64,000 nucleotides of DNA from positions 902,501 to 966,500 of the forward strand of contig CAUJNA010003805.1 in the NCBI GenBank assembly GCA_963377175.1. Direction: 5' to 3'. Source of the DNA: Effrenium voratum. Its lineage: Eukaryota > Sar > Dinophyceae > Suessiales > Symbiodiniaceae. A program made the translations under genes and the position numbers. Position 1 is the stretch's first letter; each line of letters starts with the position of its first letter. Below the pieces are notes generated by a model that saw nothing but the letters and a program-made list of their open reading frames with translations, did no database searches and had not been told where the DNA came from. Of the stretch, positions 11,861-22,930 are shown piece by piece.

Positions 11861-12636
11861 AGTGGAAGAACTGAGTCAATGCAAAGCGACGTAAAGCGAC
11901 TGCGCCTTCTGGTGGCTAGCTGTGAGAATCATCCCAGTGCCTGACCACAACGTTTCGCATGTGCCGACATCCAACTTCCCAAACAAGCCAGGATGATGCA
12001 AACACCGAATCACTCTCACTTGCCATTGCCATTAGTCCGATTGAAATTGTAGGACACTTCTTGGAACATAGCAGCAAGCTTCCCGTTTGCTCATTCCAGC
12101 CGATGCATCGGTCTTCCTATGTGGTTGTGTCTTGTTTCAGGGTACCCCAAAATGGTGGTGTTCCTCTTGGTTTCAAAAGGAAACCACTAAAGAAAGGTTC
12201 CCTCAAGAACGACACCCCCATTCTGCTTCCATGATGTCTATCATATCAAGGATCCAAACAACAAAACGCGAGAATACTCCGTTTCTCGGAAGAGCACCGC
12301 ACGGAGTAAACACCAAACAATCAGATTTCATGGGGGCTGGGGGGGGGGGAAGGGGCGGAGGGGGGAGGGAACCCTTATTATGAAATCTCGGTGAACCGTC
12401 TCAAACTTGTTTCGAGAAAGCTGCAGCAACCTCAATGAATGTTCTGACTCCATTGACCACAGATTCTACCAAAAGGGCACCGAATCATCGAAAGCTGCCT
12501 GACCTGCCTCAGCATGCCTGCCTGATCAGGATGAGCTTCTACAGTGGGTCTCGCCTCCCCCCCCCCAAAACCCACCATTTATGGGCGTCCGTTGTATGTA
12601 GTTTCTGCTGCCTGCAGTCTAAATTTAATTGATTTG

Positions 12637-12690
12637 TTCCCTGTGGGTTTTAAAGGGAATCTATCACCGCTAGAAATTTTCCAGGGGACA
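12637..12690 (+). repeat. TTCCCCTGTTGGG hairpin repeat, copy 2
   Basis: TTCCCTGTGGGTTTTAAAGG and GAATCTATCACC match the 5' half of copy 1, followed by ATTTTCCAGGGG. The downstream part has diverged. Confidence 0.65.
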
Positions 12691-13251
12691 AAACACATAG
12701 GACCTCCAGTCGTGACTTTTTTGTTGTGGCTTTCCCTGTAAGATCCACCAAGACAGAGTGCGGAGTCTCTTTTTCGCATAGCAACCGGGGGGAGTGGGTA
12801 GACTGGATAACATGGGGCGAATTTACCAAATGCCCATGTCACAATCAAGAAGCGTGGCCCATGTTTGTTTCGGTGTTCCACGGTTGGTCTGCCCCGGCTC
12901 ATCAATCCGGGTTGGACTACTGAATGTGATGTACTCAGAAGCCATAAAGGTAGTCCCCAAAGTATATTTATCTAGTTTGATCTCACAGATCCTCTATTTA
13001 AGCTTCAGCTACGGTTGTGACCTAGGTGGAACATCCATCCAAGGTCCAACGTATTGATGTGTGAATGGTATAAACCAGATTGGCAGAAGCAACTGTCGTT
13101 GGCTTTTGCACTTTTTTGTTGGAGCAACCAGCGTTCTGGAAAAAGCAGCAAGCGATTTTGGGTCGCATATGTTGCTCCATCGGTCTCATGGAGTTTTCCT
13201 TGAACACAATTATAGATTCTATTTTGATTTGCTTAAGAACATGTTTCCTAG

Positions 13252-13334
13252 ATTCCCCTGTTGGTTTGAAAGGGAATCTATCACTACTGCAAAAGGTTTT
13301 GGTTGTGTTTTTCCAGGCGGTACAAAAGCAAATG
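13252..13334 (+). repeat. TTCCCCTGTTGGG hairpin repeat, copy 3
   Basis: ATTCCCCTGTTGGTTTGAAA and GGGAATCTATCAC are followed by GTGTTTTTCCAGGCGG and AAAAGCAAATG. This is the full hairpin, pyrimidine tract, CCAGG and AAGCAAATG layout. It lies about 250 bp upstream of the UBL-RCC1 gene. Confidence 0.7.
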
Positions 13335-13580
13335 TAGGTCTACCCTTCCTCAGCTTGTGACCTGTCAGGCTCGGTTCTCTGGCGGATTGGAACCATGACT
13401 CTCTCGGCTTCAGCTGAACCGTGCAGGCGGTTTTCCTTTTGGCGTTCCCTTCGAAAACACAAAAACTGGTACCCTCCAAAACAAACACACACACACACAC
13501 ATGAGGGAGTTGTTTTCTAGTGTTGTCTTCGGATCTGAACCTTTTGCAAATGTTCCTTCGAAGGCCACTCAAAAGGGCGC

Positions 13581-15236
13581 ATGGATTTGTGCCTCGGGCT
13601 CGTGATTGGCCCAGAAAAACCTTCCTGCGCCATGAAGGTGGATGTTCACTTGCCCAGTGGAGAGGGTTTTTCCATAGAAGTCTCGCCGGCTACACCCATC
13701 AGCGAGCTGAAGGCTGTAGCGCAGCAGCATTTTCAGCGCCGCTTGAAGCTCACTGCGAAAGGCCGGCAGCTTGAATTGACGGCCACGCTGGGAGAGGCCG
13801 GATTGCAGGATGGGGATGTGGTGGCTGCTGTCGTGCAGCTTGGCAAACTCGCAGCTGCTCATAAGGCATTCGCATGGCATGGCCACGGGGACGAGGTTGT
13901 GACCTGCGGTGCTCAGAAATGTGGCGGAGACAGCAGCCAGGTGCAAGACCAGCTGAGGAACGTCCAGCACATCCAAGCAACTGACAAAGCTTTTGCTGCC
14001 ATTCTTGAATCTGGGGCTGTTGTGACCTGGGGTCGTGCAGAATCCGGGGGAGACAGCAGCCAGGTGCAAGAGCAGCTGAGGAACGTTCAGCACATCCAAG
14101 CAAGTACCCTTGGTGCTTTTGCTGCCATTCTTGAATCTGGTACTGTTGTGACCTGGGGTGGCCCAGCCCGGGGCGGAGACAGCAGGGCGGTGCAAGAGCA
14201 GCTGAGGAATGTCCAGCACATCCAAGCAACTAGCGGTGCTTTTGCTGCCATTCTTGAATCTGGGGCTGTTGTGACCTGGGGTGTTCAGAAATATGGCGGA
14301 GACAGCAGCCAGGTGCAAGACCAGCTGAGGAACGTCCAGCACATCCAAGCAACTGACAGTGCTTTTGCTGCCATTCTTGAATCTGGAGCTGTTGTGACCT
14401 GGGGTTGTGCAGAATTTGGGGGAGACAGCGGCCAGGTGCAAGAGCAGCTGAGGAACGTCCAGCACATCCAAGCAACTGACAGTGCTTTTGCTGCCATTCT
14501 TGAATCTGGAGCTGTTGTGACCTGGGGTCGTGCAGAATTTGGGGGAGACAGCGGCCAGGTGCAAGAGCAGCTGAGGAACGTCCAGCACATCCAAGGAACT
14601 CGGCGTGCTTTTGCTGCCATTCTTGAATCTGGAGCTGTTGTGACCTGGGGTCGTGCAGAATTTGGGGGAGACAGCGGCCAGGTGCAAGAGCAGCTGAGGA
14701 ACGTCCAGCACATCCAAGGAACTCGGCGTGCTTTTGCTGCCATTCTTGCATCTGGAGCTGTTGTGACCTGGGGTGGTCAGAAATATGGCGGAGACAGCAG
14801 CCAGGTGCGAGACCAGCTGAGGAACGTCCAGCACATCCAAGGAACTGGGAGTGCTTTTGCTGCCATTCTTGAATCTGGGGCTGTTGTGACCTGGGGTCGT
14901 GCAGAATCCGGGGGAGACAGCAGCCAGGTGCAAGAGCAGCTGAGGAACGTTCAGCACATCCAAGCAAGTTTCTTTGGTGCTTTTGCTGCCATTCTTGAAT
15001 CTGGAGCTGTTGTGACCTGGGGTCGTGCAGAATTTGGGGGAGACAGCGGCCAGGTGCAAGAGCAGCTGAGGAACGTCCAGTACATCCAGGCAAGTGACGG
15101 TGCTTTTGCCGCCATTCTAGACTCTGGGGCTATTCTAACCTGGGGTAGTTCAAGCTGCGGCGGAGACGGCAACCAGGTGGAGCAGCTGAGCCTTTTGGAG
15201 CTGTTGTCGTCCAGCGCATCAAGGCCGCGAGCGTAA
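13581..15236 (+). CDS. Ubiquitin-like plus RCC1-repeat protein, intronless
   Basis: This single uninterrupted 551-codon frame ends in TAA. There are two candidate starts: Met1, and Met18 at 13632. Met18 begins exactly where a ubiquitin-like fold starts (MKVDVHLPSGEGFSIEV, then ISELKAVAQQHF and a GLQDGDVV end), so 13632 may be the true start. After the UBL region (about residues 18-90) come about ten repeats of 41-42 residues. Each has the pattern AVVTWGxxxxGGDSSQVQ, QLRNVQHIQA and AFAAILESG, followed by one degenerate final repeat. RCC1-type blades normally form a propeller used for protein or chromatin binding. Proteins of this layout, often labelled HERC-like, are abundant in dinoflagellates, but no HECT domain is present here, so ubiquitin-ligase activity cannot be claimed. 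The repeats are almost identical at DNA level, which suggests recent homogenisation. The lack of introns contrasts with the GT8 gene and is compatible with origin from retrotransposed mRNA (inference). Confidence 0.88.
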   Translation: MDLCLGLVIGPEKPSCAMKVDVHLPSGEGFSIEVSPATPISELKAVAQQHFQRRLKLTAKGRQLELTATLGEAGLQDGDVVAAVVQLGKLAAAHKAFAWHGHGDEVVTCGAQKCGGDSSQVQDQLRNVQHIQATDKAFAAILESGAVVTWGRAESGGDSSQVQEQLRNVQHIQASTLGAFAAILESGTVVTWGGPARGGDSRAVQEQLRNVQHIQATSGAFAAILESGAVVTWGVQKYGGDSSQVQDQLRNVQHIQATDSAFAAILESGAVVTWGCAEFGGDSGQVQEQLRNVQHIQATDSAFAAILESGAVVTWGRAEFGGDSGQVQEQLRNVQHIQGTRRAFAAILESGAVVTWGRAEFGGDSGQVQEQLRNVQHIQGTRRAFAAILASGAVVTWGGQKYGGDSSQVRDQLRNVQHIQGTGSAFAAILESGAVVTWGRAESGGDSSQVQEQLRNVQHIQASFFGAFAAILESGAVVTWGRAEFGGDSGQVQEQLRNVQYIQASDGAFAAILDSGAILTWGSSSCGGDGNQVEQLSLLELLSSSASRPRA

Positions 15237-15239
15237 AAG

Positions 15240-17100
15240 AAGGGAGCGGCAGCTAAACTCCACAGTTGGATTCGGAAGGTGTCGCTCAGAGTTTTGGTTC
15301 GAATGCCCAGCTTCGAGCCATGTGGGACATTGGATTCTAGGAATCTGCTTTGTTTTCGTTGTGATGCCAAAAGGAGGTGGCACTTCTGCAGGTGCTATTT
15401 GTTGTGGCATTTATGCGAAGTCTGTTGGTTTTGGCTGTCTTTTGGCTGCTACTGCTGCTGCCATTTGTGTTTGGCAACTGCCAAGCTCCGCTGAGGGTTC
15501 TTCAATGATTGCCTCAAGGCGGAATTGATGTGGAAAATAGGCTGTTGCTTCTGCTGCTGCTGCCGCCAGTGCTGCCGCTTCCTTTTGGTTGCTCTTGTTC
15601 TCGCTGTTGGCTGATTCCCGAAATGGGTATGTCTCAAAAATAGGGCCCCTGACTGAGCCATGAGGCCTCCTTTCCTTTCTGTTACTTGTACGCATCACCA
15701 GAGATGTCCCTAAGCATGTGGGGTACGTGGCTACATTTGTACGTACAGGACAACTGGCTACGGCTGCACGGAAGTTGCCTTGGCGTTGGGAAATCGTCCA
15801 GGTAGTCCAGCAGCTGAAGACAGCTGAGGAGGGCGGCCAGGAGATGGGCCGAAGTCGCCGTGTCACCTGCTTCATGATGTGAAGTTCATCAAAAGGGACA
15901 AGCCGACATGGCCTTAACGCGTGCTACAGTGGCAGCGTACCACCGAAGAGGGGGAGACTCAAAAGCTCAAAAGCTGGCTCGAATCAAGTCCCTCCCACCA
16001 AACAAGCCGGGATTTTCGAGTCAATCCTACACGAGGAGTCAGCCTTTGGCAGAAAAGGCCTCTGGCTGAATCTGGGAAGTTTGTGGGAAGCACAAAGTTG
16101 AGAGGCTAATCTGAAGAGGAAACCTACCTTTGGCTAGCGCAACTTGTTCTCAACCGAAAACCTTGCGACAAGACGGAAGGGCGCTTGCCGACTGGTGTGG
16201 GCCGTCAGATGTCTGAATCAATCTGAGGACTAAGAAGGATTTGGTCCAAATGTTTATGGAGTATTGTCCCTGCGGGATGTTGTTTGACTTTTTCATGCAT
16301 GCCATGTGCTGCGGAATGGCACAGCCTCTACGCTTAGACGACGTATCACTTGGTATCACTTGATTTCTGTGGGTTGCCTTGATTATATAAGGTGGGCTGA
16401 GCGTAGGGTTATTGTTTTGAAGAGTGAGTCTCGTTGCATTGGTCAGGACAAAAGCCTTTACCAGCGCATGCTGGTGCTGGACTCAGTCACAGTACGCAAT
16501 GGGATAGTGAGGGGTTGCAACCCGTGCTGCATGCAGCGCAGAACGTGTTCAGCACATTAAACCATTCGCCTGATGGTGTCCGTCTCAATGTGAGCAGATC
16601 TCGCACTAAAATAACTGTGAATTCATGTCTACATCTTACTTTGTTTAGAGCTTGATATTGAAAAGGCTTTGCTAGCAAAGCAGCAGAAGACGTTCTGAAC
16701 ACGGCCTTCACAGTGCCTTTTGTGTGTTTTGTCCCAAGGGCTTAGAGCACGCTTCCTTGCAGATGAGCTAATCAACTTCTCAATTCGGATTCCAGAGGTC
16801 TTGCATTTCAACGTTTCAAGTGGGACCCACGGGTGGGAGATTCAGCAAGGCAAGACTAGGTGACCATTGCACTTTCAAGTTACGAACATGGTCACCTGAG
16901 CTGTGAGGCATCCAAGCCCTTTGAGCCGAGGCTGAGCTGGTGAGGAAGCTGCAAGACATCGATGAAGATGAGGCGCGCTTTTTGCGAGGGTGAACACACA
17001 AGACAGGTTCCGGGGCCACCCAACAGAAAGCCGCGGTCAATTTCATTGCGTACGTAACGACAATGGAATTTGGCAACCTCCATCTCCTAGTGGCAATTTT
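15240..17100. other. Stretch downstream of the RCC1 gene
   Basis: The part at about 15440-15590 is rich in GCTGCTGCTG and GCCGCC triplets, giving Ala/Gln-rich or Leu-rich frames depending on strand. A 154-codon minus frame (15411-15875) covers it and is probably spurious. A short plus frame near 16930-16985 reads AEAELVRKLQDIDEDEARF and could be an exon fragment, but nothing supports its ends. Confidence 0.4.
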
Positions 17101-17119
17101 GTTGGTGTACACGTACCAC

Positions 17120-17240
17120 GCCTGCACTACAAATTTGCGATCTTCGAGCTGCAGCTGCGGAAGTGTACTTTGCGTACTACACGTGCACTACAAAGTTGCG
17201 AGATTCGAGCTGGAGCTACGGAAATGTACTTCTCCTGCAT
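17120..17240 (+). repeat. Diverged 58-60-bp satellite units (two)
   Basis: Two units contain CACTACAAAGTTGCGAGATT and CGAGCTGGAGCTACGGAAAT, recognisably related to the 7.5-8.5 kb satellite (AAAGTTGCGATTTTCGAGC) but strongly diverged. A third partial unit may follow near 17250. Confidence 0.75.
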
Positions 17241-17584
17241 TTGTGCTACAAAGTTACGCTTGTAGAACTGGAGCTGGCGAAGGCACAGAACCTGGTCGAC
17301 CATAACAGCTGTTGCCTCCATTTGGAATATCCTTCGCGGGGGCACAGGAGGTTTTTGTCGTCGCGTGTATGTGTAAATATGTTTAAGTATGTACGTGCAA
17401 AATATATGTGTATACACATATCTCTACAGACGTGAGCGCGCGTGTGTGCATGTAGTGTGTTTGTTAGCTAAGGGGAGCTGAGGGATGTCACCAGGAAACT
17501 GAACCGGAGGAGTTCGCTTTGATGGCTTGTTACGTGACTTTTGGCGTCTTGAATAAGTTCAGGCGAGCGAATTATCACTACCGC

Positions 17585-17602
17585 GCACACACACACACAC
17601 CA
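17585..17602. repeat. (CA)n microsatellite
   Basis: A run of about nine CA dinucleotides. Confidence 0.9.
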
Positions 17603-18940
17603 CCTAACATAATCATGGATGTGTGAAGGCGTAAGGCCGTTTAGAAGACGCACTTTCATGTTTGTTTGTACTCAGGCAGTTTTTGGATTATGGACAAATC
17701 TTGTGTGCACATCATCCCGAGATGTGTTTTGTGTGCGCCCACATCATCAGCCCAATATGTTTGAACAATGCGTACAATTTCTGCCATTCGCGATCCTCTT
17801 ACTAGTGTCTCAAGCTTGCAGGCACGAGAACCCAGTAGAGCACCTTGCATCGGCCACACTTGCTTCTTTGTGTCTTTGCTTCTTGCCCCTTACATCGTCC
17901 TTTCCTCCCCTTGACTCCTTGCTTTCTGGCCTTGCGTTCCCACAAGGGTTCGAAGGGTTCCCGGCTCTCTTCTTGAAGTCCCTGACAGATCGCCATGCGC
18001 CCACGCATCAATTTTCATGACAACCTGACTGGAAACAAAGTTGGGTAGCCCAACAGTTTTTTCTCTCTTCGAGCGATGCCAAGCCTGTCCTACAAAGGAT
18101 GCTCCAAAAATTGGTCCGAATCCTTCTCAGTCCTCGGCTGTAGGCACGGGCCAAGCGGGCTGCTGTGGCCAGTGGCGGCCCTGGCAACTCCCTGGCTCGT
18201 GCTGGACGACGCGGGGCCACCCCATGACCCTCACAAAAGTAAAAGAGAACCAAAAGGTGTTGTGTTTGAGTCATTTCTAGCAGAACTGGATTCATGCTGG
18301 CGTAATTGAGACAGGGTTGTCGCTGTGCTACCTGTACAGGGGTTTCAGTCTGTGCCCAATGGCGGCACTTGCCTTTGTTTGAAGACGCAGTTCCTAGACT
18401 CGATACTTGGTAAGACCGTCGGTGGCAAACAACAGAAGCTTGGACTTGTGTTGGTCAATCTCAGGAGATTGTGCTAGCTCCATTTCAGCTGTCAGTACGA
18501 AGTCTATTCTGACTGCTTTGCGCAACTTGTAATCACAACGATCATTGCACCAGAAGAGCACGCCAACAATGCTTTGCGCCTTCTGAGTTGCCAGATATTA
18601 TGTCGTCGGGTTTGACTTGTATCGCTATTTTTTGACGATCTCCATGCACACAATGTCAAACGTTGCGTCCTCTTTGGCTTGAAGCTCAGGGGAATTCGAG
18701 CGCGGATTTGCTTTCACATTCCTTTTAGCACCATCATCTGTCTTTTGCATCGGGGGCAAAAAAGTCTCACTTTGGCTCTCCTTGGAGATCCCACCTCACA
18801 TTAGTGTTTTGTTTCCCAAGCAAAAGATCCACGCCCACGCCTTCTGATGAGTTCAATCTTGCGCATGTCTGGCTGTGTTCTCTGGGGCCAGCTGTTGGAC
18901 CTTGTGGCTTCTGGGCTTTGGCAAGTGTCGCGCTCGCAAG
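17603..18940. other. Stretch with no recognised gene
   Basis: No supported coding region. A GC-rich plus frame near 18150-18230 reads LLWPVAALATPWLVLDDAG, but it has no recognisable family and is open on both strands. Confidence 0.4.
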
Positions 18941-18944
18941 CTTA

Positions 18945-19210
18945 TATTCATGTATACATACACATAGATAGCCATAGACATAGACAGATACGTACTTGCG
19001 TACCTGCATACATACATGCATGCATACACACATACATACACACACATACATACACATACATACACATACATATACATACACATACATACACCTACATACA
19101 CGTAGCTAGACAGACACATGCATACATACATACATACATACATGCATACATACATACATACATACATACATACATACATACATACATACATACATACATA
19201 CACAATCATA
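18945..19210. repeat. (TACA)n tetranucleotide array
   Basis: The array is irregular at its left end (CATACACATAGATAGCC) and becomes a nearly pure CATACATACATA run at 19120-19200. A second CATATACATATA patch lies at about 19385-19438. Confidence 0.95.
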
Positions 19211-20330
19211 TACATACACATTCACACATGCTTTCATTCATTTGTTTGTTTGTCTGTTCGTTCAATTTGCTTATTCGTGAATTAATTTATTGGTTTATTC
19301 ATGATATTTCTTTATTCATTTATTCGGTTGGTTCGTTTGTTACTTTGTTCATTCATTAATCATGCATCATTTTCATGTTCATATTCATATTCATAGCATA
19401 TACATATACATATACATATACATCTGCATGCATACATAGATGTCATATTTCATCTATATTGTGGATATTTGCACCAATATCGGCATGTTGCCTTTGCCGG
19501 AAGACCGTGTTATTGGGCGAAACCTGACCAAGCCCCGGTCGGCCACGGCACACAGGTCGAAACTATGGTCCGCTTATATACAAGGAAGCCAAAAGGTAGC
19601 TTTTGAAACACTCGTGTTTTCAACATGTTTCATCAGGGTGACCAATCTGGGAGCGAAGGACCCTTTTAGCTTCGCCTTCGAGCGAAGCTTTGGGAGCAAA
19701 GCTTGTGCTAACTGTACTCTTTTGTGGTTGTTGACGGGAAACAGTCGGATAGGTCTGAGACTATGGCACACCTTCGAATTCAACATAGGCGCCTTTTGCC
19801 TTCTCCCTGTAAAGCTTCCAAAAAGGGGATATCCACAGAAGGGCACACGCAGCCCTCGTGTGGAGGCGCCACTTTCGCTCGCCGAAATGACATGAGGCGC
19901 TGCAAAGCCGAAGCCACAGCGACCAGTAATGGGACCCAAGCCCCCAGGAGACGGCCGTCAGTGGATTTCACCACTGCTGGGTTCCCCATCGACGGTCATC
20001 CCAAAAAGGCTGCTCTTGTGCTATTCCAGGGTCACTGGGCAGTGTGTTGTTTTTTGTTTGTTTGCCGGTTTTGGTCTATTAGACTAAGAGCAAAACGTTA
20101 ACAATTAATTTGCGAGTCCTTTCGGAAGTGGTGTACATATATATATATATATATTTATTTGTATGTGTATGGGTGTGTCCATGCCCAAGGAGCCATTGCT
20201 CAGGCATGTTGGCTTGCCCCACTTGCGCACGTGTGATGTTTCTTGCCGCTTCAGAGCCCGCAGCCATCATAGACCATGTACGCTATAGGGGAATCCACGC
20301 CACCAAAATGAGAAGCTTGGGCATATCTTT
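19211..20330. other. Stretch with no recognised gene
   Basis: ATTCATTTATTC-rich DNA is followed by mixed sequence. A short (TA)n run lies at 20137-20152. The inverted pair CCTTTTAGCTTCG and GCGAAGC near 19660-19705 is local and minor. No coding support. Confidence 0.4.
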
Positions 20331-20334
20331 TTAG

Positions 20335-20775
20335 GAACCCACACCACAACATGATGATATCAACGCTCAAGGGCATACCATCTTAGGCTTCTTCTTACGG
20401 AACCCTCGCTCTAGGAGCATTATGCCACCGAACTGGTCATATTCACGTTTAAAGGCATGCTCGGCACCCCACGATCTTTCCAAACCCACAGCACCAGCAT
20501 GATTATATTCGGGTTCCGCGCTCTTTGCGCTCCCACGTTCAGGGGCAGACCATCTCAGGGAAACGCTCCAGGAGCATCATGCCAGCAAACTGGTCATATC
20601 ACGCTCAGCAACCCATCCTCTTTGCGAACCCACAGCACCAAAACAATTATGTTTGCGTTCAAGGGCATACCATCATTGCGAACCCACTCTAGGGGAAGGC
20701 ACGCCACCAAAATTAATATGATTGACGTCCAACAGCATATCATATTCGGGAAACGCTCCAGGCGTATCGACCTCT
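20335..20775 (+). repeat. Degenerate tandem array with AACCCACAGCACCA motif
   Basis: Motifs recur in the same order: GGAACCCACACCACAACATG, AACCCACAGCACCAGCATG and AACCCACAGCACCAAAACA; then TTCAAGGGCATACCATC variants; then GCTCCAGGAGCATCATGCC and AACTGGTCATAT variants. The period is roughly 110-170 bp with partial units, so this is an old, diverged tandem array. Confidence 0.7.
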
Positions 20776-22600
20776 TTGCGGAGCGATACAAGCCGGCTGA
20801 GTACGGTTGCTCATTGCAAGGATTGAGACGGATCCATGAAGTGGCCAGGCATCTACAAATACCATCAGTCGCTGATGTCTGTGGCTGCCTCCGTTTCAGC
20901 CGGCTGTGGCAAAGCAGTGCTGCAAGCAACTTGCTTCTTGCAGATTTTTGGTTAAAGAACACAAACCGGCAGAAACAAGCAACGCTTTTGCTGTTTCAAA
21001 GGCCATAGGCCCTACTGGAGAAGACCAAGACCTTGATTTGATCCGAGAAGAACCTACAGCCTCCGCTCGGAGACTGCTTGGCAAGTGTGCGAGGGCTGTT
21101 TGAGAGATGTCTGAAAGGTTACAGAAGACAAAATGTAAGGCTGAAGCAAATCTGCTACATGGCAAGCCCTTGGTGTGGCCGGGAAAGGCCAAACAGCTCT
21201 TCTCGAACAATTCGAAATGTTATAGGGAACATGGGTCAACCTTTCCCGGGTTCCGTTGAGCAACAGCCAGCCACTGATTTGTCAGCGGCCAGGAGATGAC
21301 CTGGAGGGTCTTCGGCCGCCACCGCTGCCCAGGGCTGGAAACTTACACTCGGCTTGGGTCACTCTTGGGGGGCTGCAAGCCTGGAGATGGCTATGATTCG
21401 TAGCAGGGAACAGGTTCCCTCTAAAATGGTTGGTTGGGGGATTTGTTGGGCCGCATGAATTCGATGTGAACCACAGGGTCCCAAATTAAGAATCGGGTAC
21501 CAGCTTTCTCACCGTTGTTTGGAGCTGTTTGAAGATGAGAGTCATCTACCCTGACATGGCAAGGGGAGTCAGGCATGCCAAAACTCCTGCGTTGTTCGGT
21601 TTCGAGGGAATCAACCGTCGGAGCCTTTGCCTCCGACAAAGAGTTGCACCTGGAACAAGCTGGTTGTCTTTTTGAAATACAACCGTCATCTCCCCTTTAA
21701 GGTGTTTAAGGCTTCTGAGAGCTGATGTTAGCAAAGGGTATGGTTTCGGCAAGAGCCATCGTAGGGCATAAGCAGGCCTTTGTAGCCCGGCATGGCAGTC
21801 CCACCACAGTAGACCAAGGTTGCCGGAAGGGTATCCTTTTAAACGCCATCAGCCAAAACGAAGGCATGCCGTCTTACCCTTGCCGCAATGGAGGTTGTAT
21901 TTGCGATGGCGCATGTGTTCAAAGAGTCATGCCCTTTTGCAACGTGGCTGAGCTGACCGGGTTGAGTTGGCCTTCTCTGGGTCAAGTGCTTTTCACGGAT
22001 TGTTTGTCTAAATTAGTATCTCGGGCATTCAAACAGATGGTCACCAGCGATCGTAGCACGGAGGGGGGAGGCAGGCCAGAGCGAATGACCTGGCCTCAGG
22101 AACAGCATCACCCGCTGCCCAAAAGGCGGGGGGCGGTGGCGGTGCTTGCAGGTTGCAAGTTGTTACGGCTTTGCTCGTATTTCGCCGAGCATTGGTTGAG
22201 TGTTTTCAGGCTGGGGGTTCAGGCTTGGTAACACAAAGAACTCGTCCGATCCAGCATGTGTTTGTTCCACTGGCCAGGGGGAACGACGCCCTGAATTTAC
22301 GCGCCTAAGGTCCGCCAGAGACAGCCTAGGCCTCTTTCCTGGCTTGGCGGGTTAACAGATTCGGGCCAGGTGTTCGAACCGCCGAGTACTTACCTGCCGT
22401 CCAGGAAATACGATTGGGCTAGGAGGTGGCCCCGGTCCCCCTGTTCCGGTCCCTAAAATCGCTTCAAACGTACATTTCCGAGTAAGGAATTTTAATAGCG
22501 GGAGTTGAGGTCATGTTTTGCTGTTTTTGGTTGTGGGTCTTGGATCATTCAAAGGGACCTCCAGCCTTTGTAGCTAATTCGTTCTGGCACAGCCTGCCGG
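20776..22600. other. Stretch with weak exon-like fragments
   Basis: The plus frame at about 20990-21100 reads GEDQDLDLIREEPTASARRL and could be an exon fragment; neither splice sites nor a family could be fixed. The 168-codon plus frame at 21725-22231 shows no recognisable domain. Confidence 0.3.
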
Positions 22601-22604
22601 TATC

Positions 22605-22930
22605 AAAGGAAACGTACTCCCGGAAGCTCTGGCTCGAAAGTCGCAACTTTGTAGTACAGCCGTAGTAAAGGAAACGTGCTCCCGGAGCTCTGGCTCGAAA
22701 GTCGCAACTTTGTAGTACAACCGTAGTAAAGGAAACGTGCTCCCGGAGCTCTGGCTCGAAAGTCACAACTTTGTAGTACAACCGTAGTAAAGGAAACGTG
22801 CTCCCGGAGCTCTGGCTCGAAAGTCGCAACTTTGTAGTACAACCGTAGTAAAGGAAACGTGCTCCCGGAGCTCTGGCTCGAAAGTCGCAACTTTGTAGTA
22901 CAGCCGTAGTAAAGGAAACGTGCCCCCGGG
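22605..22930 (-). repeat. Satellite array of about 60 bp, five units
   Basis: Five near-identical units of about 60 bp contain GAAACGTGCTCCCGGAGCTC and TGGCTCGAAAGTCGCAACTT, then TGTAGTACAACCGTAGTAAAG. On the minus strand the core reads AAGTTGCGACTTTCGAGCCA, which relates it to the satellites at 7.5-8.5 kb and 17.1 kb, in the opposite orientation. Confidence 0.92.

Noticed and set aside
13569..15059. 496-codon open frame antisense to the RCC1 gene, and two further long minus frames over the same bases
   Set aside because: The 123-126-bp repeat period keeps antisense frames open. They have no recognisable domain, while the plus strand has clear UBL and RCC1 repeats.
22605..22930. Regular 60-bp repeats resembling a CRISPR array
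   Set aside because: There are no variable spacers; whole units are repeated, and the context is eukaryotic.
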